44,486 nucleotides of DNA from an uncultured Campylobacter sp. (lineage in GTDB: Bacteria > Campylobacterota > Campylobacteria > Campylobacterales > Campylobacteraceae). The stretch spans positions 1 through 44,486 of the forward strand of contig NZ_CALIMW010000296.1 of assembly GCF_938045405.1 (NCBI RefSeq), in the 5' to 3' direction. Shown one piece after another: positions 8,092 to 15,386 of this stretch. The notes under the pieces are model-generated. The model did not search any database and was not told where the DNA came from. It saw nothing but the letters and a program-made list of their open reading frames with translations. The position numbers and the translations under genes are program-made. The first letter of the stretch is position 1. Each line of letters starts with the position of its first letter.

Positions 8092-9197
8092 CGCGCAGCG
8101 CCTCTTTCGACGGGGGTTTCGCAGCAGCTCTCGTTAAGGATTGTACGGCTATCGGCGAGGGTTTTGTTGTTCTCAGCGGGGATTTGATGGCTCATCATGC
8201 GCGAGATCTCGATAAAATTTCTACGGCTAACCGCCTGTTGCATCGCAGCGGAATTTTCGCAGTTTTCTGTGCGCGATATTTCGGTTTGCGGCGTGTGCCG
8301 AAGCAATAGAGCTTTTATGGTCTGAGCGGAAGCTTTGGCGATCTCGGCGCCGTGCATATGCCGAAACGATGGAATTTTTGCGGCGCGCAGTAAACTGTGT
8401 TTTTGTGGAATTCTTATCGTTTGCCGTATATGCTGCCCCGGTGAAATTTCCTCAGCTTGCCGCGTGCTTCGTCGTGCGTATTGCAGCGATGGAATTTTTA
8501 TCTTTTGCTGCGCATATAATCGCGACGAAATTTCCGAGATTTGTTGCGTGCGCCGTTGCGACGAAATTTCTGCGAAGCGCCATATATACTGCTTTGACGC
8601 CGCTATATGGCGCGCCGTCTGATTAAATTTATAGCTCGCGGCGCAGTTAAATTTAAAATTTATCGCAACGCCTTGTCGTATGCATTTTGCCTGATAGGCT
8701 ACTTGGTTCATCGCGCGGCTAAATTTAAACTCGTAACCCAAGCTTTGTTCTGCTGAAAATATGAAATTTGCAGCCCGCTGCGCGTAGCATTTCAGCTCGT
8801 CACATCTGTCTTTATAGCGGAATTGCGCGGTGTTTTCTACGCGCCGCTGCGGTAAAATTTTTATGGCTCGCAGCTCGCATTGTTTAGGCGGATTTTTTTG
8901 GGTTCGTTGCGTATGCCTCGGTGGCGCATTTTCGCAGCACGCCTCATTGCAACGCGATTTGGAGGCGTATGGCGCGCGCCCTTTCGGCGTGCTTTTAAGA
9001 TGCGCCGTTTGGACGAGTTCGTATTTGATAGCGCGGCTAAATTTAAAATATTCATTGTATCTGAGCTTGGCGGAGCGGCTAAATTTAAATCTCATCGTTC
9101 GGGTCTTTGCGGCTCCGCGTGGCCTGGGATTTTGATCAAATTTGCTCGTCTCGCCGCGCTTGCTCATGAGGTGGAATTTTACCATTTTAGCGCTCAC
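8088..9197 (-). CDS. Uncharacterised basic, repeat-rich ORF inside the aryl polyene operon
   Basis: An open frame of 369 codons with no recognisable domain, very rich in Arg, Lys, Gln, Ala, Ser and unusually rich in Cys. Residues about 205-300 form degenerate 12-residue repeats of the type [KE]-I-[SP]-S-x5-Q/R (AEISSQRRTQQ, SEISSRLYAQQ, EEISPGQHIRQT). The N-terminal half repeats KFSRA and FKF elements encoded by AAATTTAAA. The frame begins with GTG at 9197, has GAGG 7 nt upstream, overlaps the end of the ketosynthase-like gene by 11 nt, and ends in an ATGA overlap with the acyltransferase. Standard clusters have nothing between these two genes. It may be a real but fast-evolving protein, or expanded filler kept open so translation passes to the next gene. 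Confidence 0.45.
   Translation of the reverse strand: MSAKMVKFHLMSKRGETSKFDQNPRPRGAAKTRTMRFKFSRSAKLRYNEYFKFSRAIKYELVQTAHLKSTPKGRAPYASKSRCNEACCENAPPRHTQRTQKNPPKQCELRAIKILPQRRVENTAQFRYKDRCDELKCYAQRAANFIFSAEQSLGYEFKFSRAMNQVAYQAKCIRQGVAINFKFNCAASYKFNQTARHIAASKQYIWRFAEISSQRRTQQISEISSRLYAQQKIKIPSLQYARRSTRQAEEISPGQHIRQTIRIPQKHSLLRAAKIPSFRHMHGAEIAKASAQTIKALLLRHTPQTEISRTENCENSAAMQQAVSRRNFIEISRMMSHQIPAENNKTLADSRTILNESCCETPVERGAAR
8305..8580 (-). repeat. Degenerate 36-nt (12-codon) tandem repeats
   Basis: On the plus strand the units start with GATGGAATTTTTAT, GACGAAATTTC or similar near 8368, 8405, 8440, 8486, 8523 and 8559, spaced mostly 36 nt apart. Each contains an AATTT core followed by a GC-rich TTGC/GCG linker. 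In the minus frame they encode the 12-residue repeats of the ORF at 8088-9197. The copies are diverged, and the frame is preserved through all of them. Confidence 0.6.
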
Positions 9198-10701
9198 GAT
9201 CTTGCCTCAAAAAAGCTGCGATTTTGGCGGGATCTTTGACTCGCCAAAGATAGTCCAAAACCCCGTCGCTGCTACGCCATTCGCGCTTGTCGGAGAGGAT
9301 TTTAGCCAAAAATTTCACCGCGGTATCTAGCGGGATTTCGCCGCCCTCTTTAAAGCTTCGTAAAATTTCATTCTCAGCTCGCGGTTTTGGATTTTGTGCC
9401 TCTAGGCTCTGTGTCGTCGCGTCCGCAACGTGCGGCGAAATTTCGATCTGCACGTCATCTCCGCGCTGAAGCACCAAAAGTAGGGCGCAGGTGAAGTCGC
9501 AGCGCTTCAGATAGTCGTTATTTGCCTCCTCAAAATAGCAGAGCAGGGCGATTTTATCGTTATCCGACTTGCATTCGCCGTCCTTTCCTGCTCCGTTCGC
9601 ATCCTGCGCGGAGCCGAACTCCCCCGCGCTTTCTTTCAGTCTTGCAGCCGCGATTATTGCGCCGTTTTCGAGCGCGCACGCCGCGGAGATCGTCGAAATT
9701 TCGGCATGGTTTTGCGTAAAAATCGCATTTTGCGCCGCGATCGCATTGAGTACGCTGACGCAAAAGCTCGAAGGCGAGACGCTTTCGTCCATCGAGCCGA
9801 GCAGGCTAAAACAGCGGTTGATCTCGCCCAGGCGCGAGCAAAAAATAAGCGGCATCTCTTCGTGCTTCGTCGCGGCATTATCGTCTGTTTTGAAATTTTG
9901 CCTTGCCGAATTTAAGGAATTTTCATTTATCAAATCTTGCGGCGTCGAATTTAGAGAATTTTCATTTGAAAAATCCTGCGGCGATGGGTTTTGCGCGGCG
10001 GTGCGGATTTTGCTCGCGTCTAAATCTTGCGACGCAGGATTTAAGGAATCCTCCTCGGCTAAACTATGCGGCGTATTTTGCGAAATTTCGCCTAAAAGCG
10101 AGATGCAAAGTTTCGCCCCAAGCCCCAAGCGACGGCGCTGTAACGGCGGGATGTGCGCAAGAGCTGGCTTTTTCTTTAAAGCTTCGAGCGCTAAAATTTC
10201 CTCTTTTAAGCGGGCGTGAGTAGAAATTTTTAAATTTTCTACAAAGCTGTTTTGTAAAGCCTCATCCTCGCGCGCGGCGAAATTTTTATAAAGCTCCGCC
10301 GTATTTTCGGAGCCGCAATCAAAAGCGCGCGCGGAGCTAAATTTAGACGTGTCCGCTTCTTGTTTTAATCCCCGCTGTGAGCCGAGCTCGGTAGAATTTT
10401 CATTAAAACCTTCTGCGGCAAGGTCGCGATCCACGCTTTCATTATTTTCGCACGCTGCAAAATTTGCGGGATTTATGAAATTCTGCTCACAGCCTGGAAT
10501 ATTTGTAAAATCTTGCGTAGAATTTAACGCGAAATCATACGTAAAATTTTGATTTGCATCGCAAGCGAGATCGGAATCTCCGCCTAAGTTTACTTCGGAA
10601 ATTCCGCTCGAGCAAGCGGCGAAATTTTTATAAAGCTCCGCCGGCTCGCCCGAAATTATCGCGCTTGCGTACGCTACGCCGAAGCTTAGTTTATTTTGCA
10701 A
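9187..10701 (-). CDS. apeC: Ketosynthase-like chain-length partner (ApeC) with large low-complexity insertions
   Basis: The family core is visible in three pieces: IPPLQRRRLGLGAKLC (about residue 185), FCSRLGEINRCFSLLGSM with PSSFCVSVLNAIAAQNAIF (about 285-325), and the C-terminal FDGVLDYLWRV-like end. These match the short N-terminal ketosynthase-like proteins of aryl polyene clusters that pair with the catalytic ketosynthase as a chain-length factor. Relatives are roughly half this length (about 250 residues from memory); this one has 504. The excess is an Asn/Ser/Ala-rich block near the N-terminus (residues about 30-140) and a second block between core pieces (about 205-280, with NENSLNS repeats). 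A 28-nt direct repeat brackets the first block. The frame is open throughout, so the gene is probably translated. Confidence 0.75.
   Translation of the reverse strand: MQNKLSFGVAYASAIISGEPAELYKNFAACSSGISEVNLGGDSDLACDANQNFTYDFALNSTQDFTNIPGCEQNFINPANFAACENNESVDRDLAAEGFNENSTELGSQRGLKQEADTSKFSSARAFDCGSENTAELYKNFAAREDEALQNSFVENLKISTHARLKEEILALEALKKKPALAHIPPLQRRRLGLGAKLCISLLGEISQNTPHSLAEEDSLNPASQDLDASKIRTAAQNPSPQDFSNENSLNSTPQDLINENSLNSARQNFKTDDNAATKHEEMPLIFCSRLGEINRCFSLLGSMDESVSPSSFCVSVLNAIAAQNAIFTQNHAEISTISAACALENGAIIAAARLKESAGEFGSAQDANGAGKDGECKSDNDKIALLCYFEEANNDYLKRCDFTCALLLVLQRGDDVQIEISPHVADATTQSLEAQNPKPRAENEILRSFKEGGEIPLDTAVKFLAKILSDKREWRSSDGVLDYLWRVKDPAKIAAFLRQDRER
9908..9985 (-). repeat. 39-nt in-frame tandem repeat, two copies, in apeC
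   Basis: Units 9908-9946 and 9947-9985 share GAATTTA, GAATTTTCATTT and a TGCGGCG end. The protein reads INENSLNSARQNF and SNENSLNSTPQDL, a period of 13 residues. A more diverged relative of the unit follows at about 10015-10055. The period keeps the reading frame. Confidence 0.75.
10274..10643. repeat. 28-nt exact direct repeat (10274-10301 and 10616-10643) bracketing an insertion in apeC
   Basis: The two 28-nt copies are identical and 342 nt apart, exactly 114 codons. Both encode AELYKNFAA in the apeC frame. The sequence between them encodes only low-complexity Asn/Ser/Ala-rich residues. Recombination between the copies would delete that segment cleanly and restore an N-terminus of ordinary length for the family. 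Confidence 0.8.
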
Positions 10702-11113
10702 TATAGCCTCTTAGCGTGACGCCGTTCATTATCGAGCCTACGCCGCATTCAAACTCTTTGTCGCTCACGAAAACGTTTTTATAATAGTAGCTCGTGATGT
10801 TGACGACCTTGTTGCCGCCCTCTTTTTTGGCGCGGTCTTGAAAGCTAAGCAGTGCCGATAAAAACGCGCGGTTGCATGCGGCTTGATCGGTCTTGTTGAC
10901 GCTATTTGTTTTTTTGTTCGAGCTTAGCTGCTGCGTGATCTTTCTGCCTGCGGATTTGTTGCCGAAGTAGAATTTTATGTTCGGATCAAGCTTGGCTTTA
11001 GCGTCGGGCTCTGCGAGTGCCGCGGCGATCGGGAAGCGCACGATATCGTTCTTGGCATAAGCCGCATTAGCGACGAAAAGCGCCGCAACTGCGAAAAATA
11101 GAAATTTTTTCAT
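10691..11113 (-). CDS. Small conserved periplasmic protein (often misnamed excinuclease-like)
   Basis: A 140-residue protein with a signal peptide (about residues 1-20, ending AYA). The C-terminal half, ACNRAFLSALLSFQDRAKK, GGNKVVNITSYY and FECGVGSIMNGVTLRGYI, matches a conserved family of small secreted proteins that databases often label excinuclease ATPase subunit by error; the family has no link to DNA repair that I can see here. It lies between the two ketosynthase-type genes with an 11-nt overlap to the chain-length partner and 10 nt after the upstream ketosynthase, so it is part of the operon. The two Cys near the ends could pair. Its role in polyene export or assembly is unknown. Confidence 0.75.
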   Translation of the reverse strand: MKKFLFFAVAALFVANAAYAKNDIVRFPIAAALAEPDAKAKLDPNIKFYFGNKSAGRKITQQLSSNKKTNSVNKTDQAACNRAFLSALLSFQDRAKKEGGNKVVNITSYYYKNVFVSDKEFECGVGSIMNGVTLRGYIAK

Positions 11114-11123
11114 TTTCTCTCCT

Positions 11124-12353
11124 TTAGTCGATAAATTTTTTAAAAATCAAAGAGGTGTTCACGCCGCCGAAAGCGAAGTTGTTATTCATAACGTAGTCGG
11201 TCTTTATCTCCTGCGGCTGCGTGAGGTATCTAAGCGGCGCGCACTGCGGATCGATATCTCGTAAATTTAGATTCGGATAGAATAGCCCCTCGTTCATCAT
11301 CATCACCGAGATGAAGCTCTCTAGCGCTCCGCACGCGCCCAAAGTATGACCCAAATAGCCTTTATAAGAGCTCACTGGCGTTTGCGAGCCGAAAATTTCA
11401 TGAGTCGCTATAGATTCTGCGACGTCGCCTTGTCTAGTCGCCGTAGCGTGGGCGTTTACGTGCCCGATGAGATCCGGCGAGATGGCGGCGTCTTTGAGCG
11501 CCAGCTGCATCGCCGCGCGCATAGTCTCGCTCTGCGGGCGGGTGATATGCGTGCCGTCGCAGGTCGTGCCGAAGCCCACTATCTCGGCGTAAATTTTAGC
11601 GCCGCGCGCAAGTGCGCTTCTGAGGCTTTCTAGCACGAATATGGCGCCGCCTTCGCCCAAAACCAGCCCGTCGCGCGCTATATCAAAAGGCGCGGGGCTG
11701 AGAGTAGGGGTGTCGTTTTTACAGCTTGTCGCGTAGAGCTTATCAAATACGAATGCCTGGCTTGGGTGCAGCTCGTCCGCGCCGCCTGCTAGCATCATAT
11801 CCGCAAGGCCAAATTTTATCGCTTCGTAGGAGTAGCCGATCGCTTGAGACGCGCTCGTGCACGCAGAGCTCGTGGGGATGAGCCTACCTTTTAGTCCGTA
11901 GTAGATCGCGATATTTGCAGCGACGGTGTGAGGCATCATCTTTACGTATGAGTTGGCGTTGAAGGTGCTATCCTTGCCATGCAAAATATCTATGACTTCG
12001 CCAGTAGCCTTTGCATCACCGCTACAGCTACCCGCTGCGACGCCCATACGACCGTCCTTTATACGCTCATCTTCCAAAAGCCCCGCATCCGCCAGAGCTT
12101 CACCCGCGGCATCTACGCCAAGCATTGCTACCTTACCCATCGAGCGGGTATCTTTGCGGTTCCAGTGTGCAGGCGGCGCATAGTTCGGTATCGGCGCGCC
12201 TAGCCTGGTGTTTAGCTCCTCGCCGAAGATATCCCATTCGCTCATATAAACTACGGCGCTTTTTTGCTGCGCCAAATTTTGCTTTATGCTCGCCCAGTTC
12301 CGCCCGAATGCACAGACATTGCCAAAACCCGTAATGACTACTCTATTTAACAT
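11124..12353 (-). CDS. apeR: Beta-ketoacyl-ACP synthase (ApeR-type)
   Basis: A 409-residue FabF-type condensing enzyme of full length. The active-site Cys165 lies in PTSSACTSASQA. The two catalytic His regions are HAHATATRQGD and GYLGHTLGACGALE, and the end carries NNFAFGGVNTSLIF. It performs decarboxylative condensation of malonyl units onto a carrier-bound acyl chain. In aryl polyene systems one ketosynthase (ApeR) is thought to act in an early or separate condensation beside the ApeO-ApeC pair. The start overlaps the end of the reductase gene by 7 nt. The sequence is free of low-complexity insertions, unlike its paralogue at 13499. Confidence 0.93.
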   Translation of the reverse strand: MLNRVVITGFGNVCAFGRNWASIKQNLAQQKSAVVYMSEWDIFGEELNTRLGAPIPNYAPPAHWNRKDTRSMGKVAMLGVDAAGEALADAGLLEDERIKDGRMGVAAGSCSGDAKATGEVIDILHGKDSTFNANSYVKMMPHTVAANIAIYYGLKGRLIPTSSACTSASQAIGYSYEAIKFGLADMMLAGGADELHPSQAFVFDKLYATSCKNDTPTLSPAPFDIARDGLVLGEGGAIFVLESLRSALARGAKIYAEIVGFGTTCDGTHITRPQSETMRAAMQLALKDAAISPDLIGHVNAHATATRQGDVAESIATHEIFGSQTPVSSYKGYLGHTLGACGALESFISVMMMNEGLFYPNLNLRDIDPQCAPLRYLTQPQEIKTDYVMNNNFAFGGVNTSLIFKKFID

Positions 12354-13081
12354 AATCCACCGTCTATTTTAATAACCTCTTTTGTGATGTATGCGGAATT
12401 TTCGCTTAGCAAAAACTCCACCAAATGCGCCACCTCGCTCGGCTCTCCGATGCGGCCTAGCGGGATTGCGCTTAAAATTTGATCGCTTGCGACCTCGTTT
12501 ATACTCTCGCTCATCGCCGTTTTGATGAGCCCGGGAGCCACGACGTTTACCGTGATCTTGCGGCTTGCAAGTTCTATCGCTAGCGATTTTGCCGCGGCGA
12601 TTAGGCCTCCTTTGCTAGCGGCGTAGTTGCTTTGGCCGCGGTTGCCGGCAATTCCGCTAACCGAGCTCATCACGACGATACGCCCGCCCTTTTTGGCGCG
12701 GATCATAGGCATCAGCGCGGGCTTTAGGACGTTATAAAACCCGCCTAAATTCGTATCTATCACGCTTTGCCAATCCTCGCGCTCGAACCACACGAAGGAG
12801 TTATCCCGCGTGATGCCCGCGTTTAGCACGATGCCCCAGTATGCGCCGTTTGCCTCTATGTCTGCTTCGATCCGCTCCTGCGCCGCGGCAGTGTCTGCGA
12901 CATCAAATTTTAAAATTTGAACTTCCGCCGCGCCCGCATCCGAGCAGCGCTTCGCTACGTCTTTAAGCTTCGCTTCGTTGCGCCCGTTTAGCACTAAGCC
13001 GTAGCCCTTTTGCGCTAAATTTAACGCGCACGCCTCGCCGATACCGCCGCTTGCTCCGGTGATTAAAATTCTCTTAGCCAT
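12347..13081 (-). CDS. apeQ: 3-oxoacyl-ACP reductase, FabG type
   Basis: A 244-residue short-chain dehydrogenase. It has the NADPH-binding TGASGGIGEA near the N-terminus, the NAG block (LNAGITRDN), the catalytic Ser-Tyr-Lys in VMSSVSG / SNYAASKGG, and the VAPGLIKT loop after it. It reduces the keto group after each condensation so that ApeP/ApeI can dehydrate it to a conjugated double bond. The gene overlaps both neighbours by 7-8 nt (dehydratase upstream, ketosynthase downstream). Length and motifs are standard; the cluster position fits ApeQ rather than the housekeeping FabG. Confidence 0.93.
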   Translation of the reverse strand: MAKRILITGASGGIGEACALNLAQKGYGLVLNGRNEAKLKDVAKRCSDAGAAEVQILKFDVADTAAAQERIEADIEANGAYWGIVLNAGITRDNSFVWFEREDWQSVIDTNLGGFYNVLKPALMPMIRAKKGGRIVVMSSVSGIAGNRGQSNYAASKGGLIAAAKSLAIELASRKITVNVVAPGLIKTAMSESINEVASDQILSAIPLGRIGEPSEVAHLVEFLLSENSAYITKEVIKIDGGLC

Positions 13082-13502
13082 TTATACTCTTTATCATTTC
13101 GTCGCTCGCGCGCATTACACTTAGCGTGGCGCTTGCGATATGTTCGCCGCCGCAGCGGATCTCGCAATCGAAGATATATAGCCCCTCGCCGTCGCCCACG
13201 CTCTGCTTCGCCGTCGTAATCACGCGCTCGCCCAATTTTAAGCTTGCGCGCGAAATATCCAGGTTTCGCACTCCCAGCAAAAACCCAAGCCTCGCCTCGC
13301 CGTCGTTTCTGTAGCCCGAATACACGCCGATGCACTGCGCCATAATCTCCATATACGCGTAGCTGCCGAGCTCGCCGTCTTCGGTAAACGGCGAGTCCTC
13401 TTTAACGCTAAACGCGCAGCTCGCATACCCGTCGCTAATCTCTAAAATTTCATCCGCGAAGACCATATATCCGCTCTGCGGTAGGATGCTAGAGGCTCTC
13501 AT
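13074..13502 (-). CDS. apeP: Hotdog-fold 3-hydroxyacyl-ACP dehydratase (ApeP-type)
   Basis: A 142-residue FabA/FabZ-like protein. The block ELGSYAYMEIMAQCIGVYSGYR forms the central helix (written here in parts: ELGSYAYMEIMAQ and CIGVYSGYR), and GFLLGVRNLDI and GERVITTAKQ follow as beta strands. ApeP proteins are reported to work as a heteromer with ApeI, here supplied by the C-terminal domain of the AMP-ligase fusion. I set the start at ATG 13502, which forms an ATGA overlap with the ketosynthase stop and has AGGA 5 nt upstream. A longer frame from 13592 would overlap that gene by 94 nt and adds only a basic non-family leader. Confidence 0.87.
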   Translation of the reverse strand: MRASSILPQSGYMVFADEILEISDGYASCAFSVKEDSPFTEDGELGSYAYMEIMAQCIGVYSGYRNDGEARLGFLLGVRNLDISRASLKLGERVITTAKQSVGDGEGLYIFDCEIRCGGEHIASATLSVMRASDEMIKSING

Positions 13503-14989
13503 ACTCGTCCTATTATGGTTACGGCGTTGTCGCCGCCGAAAGCAAAATTTAGATTCATCGCGGTATCTACGCGCGCTTTTTTTGCTTCGCACGCGAGATT
13601 AAATTTAGATAGCGCCGCTGGAATTTCGCTCGTTTGCGAAGTTTGATCCGCGTCGCTTTTTAAAATTTTATCGTCCGCGCCTTGCAAAGCTTTAGACGCA
13701 GCCAAAATTTCATCCGCGCTGCTTTTTGAAATTTCACTCTGCGCGTTTTGCAAAATTTTATCGCCCAAGCTGCATAAAATTTGATCGTCTGCGCTGTTTA
13801 AAATTTTATGGTTTCGCTCGCCGTGTCGCGCCCGCGCGCCGCGAAAAATTTCAGCCTCAGAGCCGAGCCAAATTTTATCGTTCGCAAAATTCGGCGGGAT
13901 CACGCCCTGTCTGATCGCCTCGTAGCACACGGCAAGCTCGATCGCCCCCGCTGCGCCCAGGGTGTGTCCAATCGCCCATTTGGACGAGCTTGCTGGCGCT
14001 AAGGGCAGGGCAGCGCTCATAGCCAAGGCCTCCATCGCGTCGTTAGCCGCAGTGCCGGTGCCATGCAGATTTACGTAATCCACGCTTTGCAGCCGCGCCG
14101 ATTTTAGCGCGGTTTTGATCGCCGTGATCTGCATGCGCGCGCTAGGATCGGGCTTGGTGATGTGGTAGGCGTCGGAGTTTGCGGCGTGAGCCAAAAGCGC
14201 GACGTCGCTTATACGCTCGCGCGAAAGCACGAATGCGCAGGCTCCCTCGCCTAGATTTGTGCCTGATCGCGCCTCTGAAAACGGCTTTAGCGGCTGCTCG
14301 CTTAAAATTTCAAGTGCGCTAAATCCCTGCAGCGTGAGCTCGTCTAATGCATCGGCGCCGCCGAATACGACCGCGTCGCAAAGTTCCGCGTAGATGAGGC
14401 GCGAAGCTTCGATCAGAGCTTTGTTTCCGCTGGTGCAGGCGCTCGAAACTCCGATCGCGACGGATTTTAGCCCGAAGCGTTCGCGGATAAAATTTGCGGG
14501 GTTTGCGTGGGAGTTGCGCTCGAAGCAGAAGTTTTTAAATTTATCGTTTGCGGCTTTTGAATTTTTGGCGAAATTTTCGCTGTTTGCAGTAGAAATTTCA
14601 CTGCGCGGCGCGGAGCTCTCGCCGTCTTGCGAGATAAAATTTCCCGCGTCTTTACCGCAAGCGAAAAATTCCGCATAGTTTTCCTGTACGCCGGTATTGG
14701 TGGTCGCAAACACCACTCCTACGCGGTGCGCGCCGAATTTTTGCACGGCTTGCTCGATCTGTTCCTGCACGCCTAGGCAGGCGCAAAGCGCCAGAGCGTT
14801 CGTGCGCGTGGCGTAGGCGCGATCTTTGATCCTCGGCAGCGGCGTATCCACGCGCCCGAAGATAAAATTTTTGCCGTATACGCTAAGCTTTCGCAGCGCG
14901 GATCTCTTCTCGCACAGCGCGCTAAAAAGCTCTGCGGCGCTGTTTGCGCCCGCACAGATGAGCCCGGGGTTACTTAGATACTGCGTCAT
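13499..14989 (-). CDS. apeO: Beta-ketoacyl-ACP synthase (ApeO-type) with two low-complexity insertions
   Basis: A 496-residue condensing enzyme, about 100 residues longer than its paralogue at 11124. The active-site Cys185 lies in GVSSACTSGNKALIE, with HGTGTAANDAMEA and IGHTLGAAGAIEL as the two His regions and NLNFAFGGDNAV near the end. It is the expected partner of ApeC in chain extension. Insertion 1 (about 14525-14650) replaces a surface loop before the active-site Cys. Insertion 2 (about 13585-13850) sits before NFAFGG and repeats KIL, QIL, EIL and EIS units such as DDKILKSDAD, encoded by AAAATTTTA-type DNA. All catalytic residues are intact. It overlaps the lipoprotein gene by 20 nt upstream. 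Confidence 0.9.
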   Translation of the reverse strand: MTQYLSNPGLICAGANSAAELFSALCEKRSALRKLSVYGKNFIFGRVDTPLPRIKDRAYATRTNALALCACLGVQEQIEQAVQKFGAHRVGVVFATTNTGVQENYAEFFACGKDAGNFISQDGESSAPRSEISTANSENFAKNSKAANDKFKNFCFERNSHANPANFIRERFGLKSVAIGVSSACTSGNKALIEASRLIYAELCDAVVFGGADALDELTLQGFSALEILSEQPLKPFSEARSGTNLGEGACAFVLSRERISDVALLAHAANSDAYHITKPDPSARMQITAIKTALKSARLQSVDYVNLHGTGTAANDAMEALAMSAALPLAPASSSKWAIGHTLGAAGAIELAVCYEAIRQGVIPPNFANDKIWLGSEAEIFRGARARHGERNHKILNSADDQILCSLGDKILQNAQSEISKSSADEILAASKALQGADDKILKSDADQTSQTSEIPAALSKFNLACEAKKARVDTAMNLNFAFGGDNAVTIIGRV

Positions 14990-15386
14990 ATCGGCGCCCC
15001 TTTGCGTTTATGGTGAAATTCGGTTTATCCGCATTCTCAAGCAGGGCTAAAAATACGCGCTCGCTTTGCGAATCGGGCGGCAGGAAGCCGTCGTTGCGAA
15101 ATTTAGCCTCGCTGCCTTTGATCGATAAAATTTTACGTGCGATCGGCGCGCCTAGCATATCGAGCCAGACGAGCTTGTAGCGGCTCTCCTCGCCGTTTGC
15201 GGGTGAAATTTTTGAGATCAGGGCTCTGCTTTTTACGCCGAGCTCGTCCGTCAGGATGAACTGCTTTTGGTTAAATTCCGCTATCTGCTCGGGCGCCTTG
15301 CGCGCGCATCCGTCTATAAAAAACGCGGCGCAAAGCAGAATGAAAGCCGTTTTAGAAATAGCGTAAAAACGATAAACAGGTCTCAA
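14970..15386 (-). CDS. apeN: DUF3261-like lipoprotein of aryl polyene clusters
   Basis: A 138-residue secreted protein. A hydrophobic signal (residues about 12-26, FILLCAAFFIDGC) ends in a lipobox-like IDGC, so Cys27 may be lipidated, although Asp at the -2 position is unusual. The body (KQFILTDELGVKSRALISKI, ending before position 60, and RYKLVWLDMLGAPIARKIL) matches the small DUF3261 lipoproteins found in these clusters, which are presumed to receive or hold the pigment lipid at the outer membrane together with the LolA-like protein. The ATG overlaps the stop of the PPTase gene (ATGA), which fixes the start. Confidence 0.78.
   Translation of the reverse strand: MRPVYRFYAISKTAFILLCAAFFIDGCARKAPEQIAEFNQKQFILTDELGVKSRALISKISPANGEESRYKLVWLDMLGAPIARKILSIKGSEAKFRNDGFLPPDSQSERVFLALLENADKPNFTINAKGRRYDAVSK

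Noticed and set aside
13503..13592. Longer start for the ApeP dehydratase
   Set aside because: The extra 30 residues are antisense-like basic sequence from the ketosynthase end; the ATGA junction with AGGA is far better.
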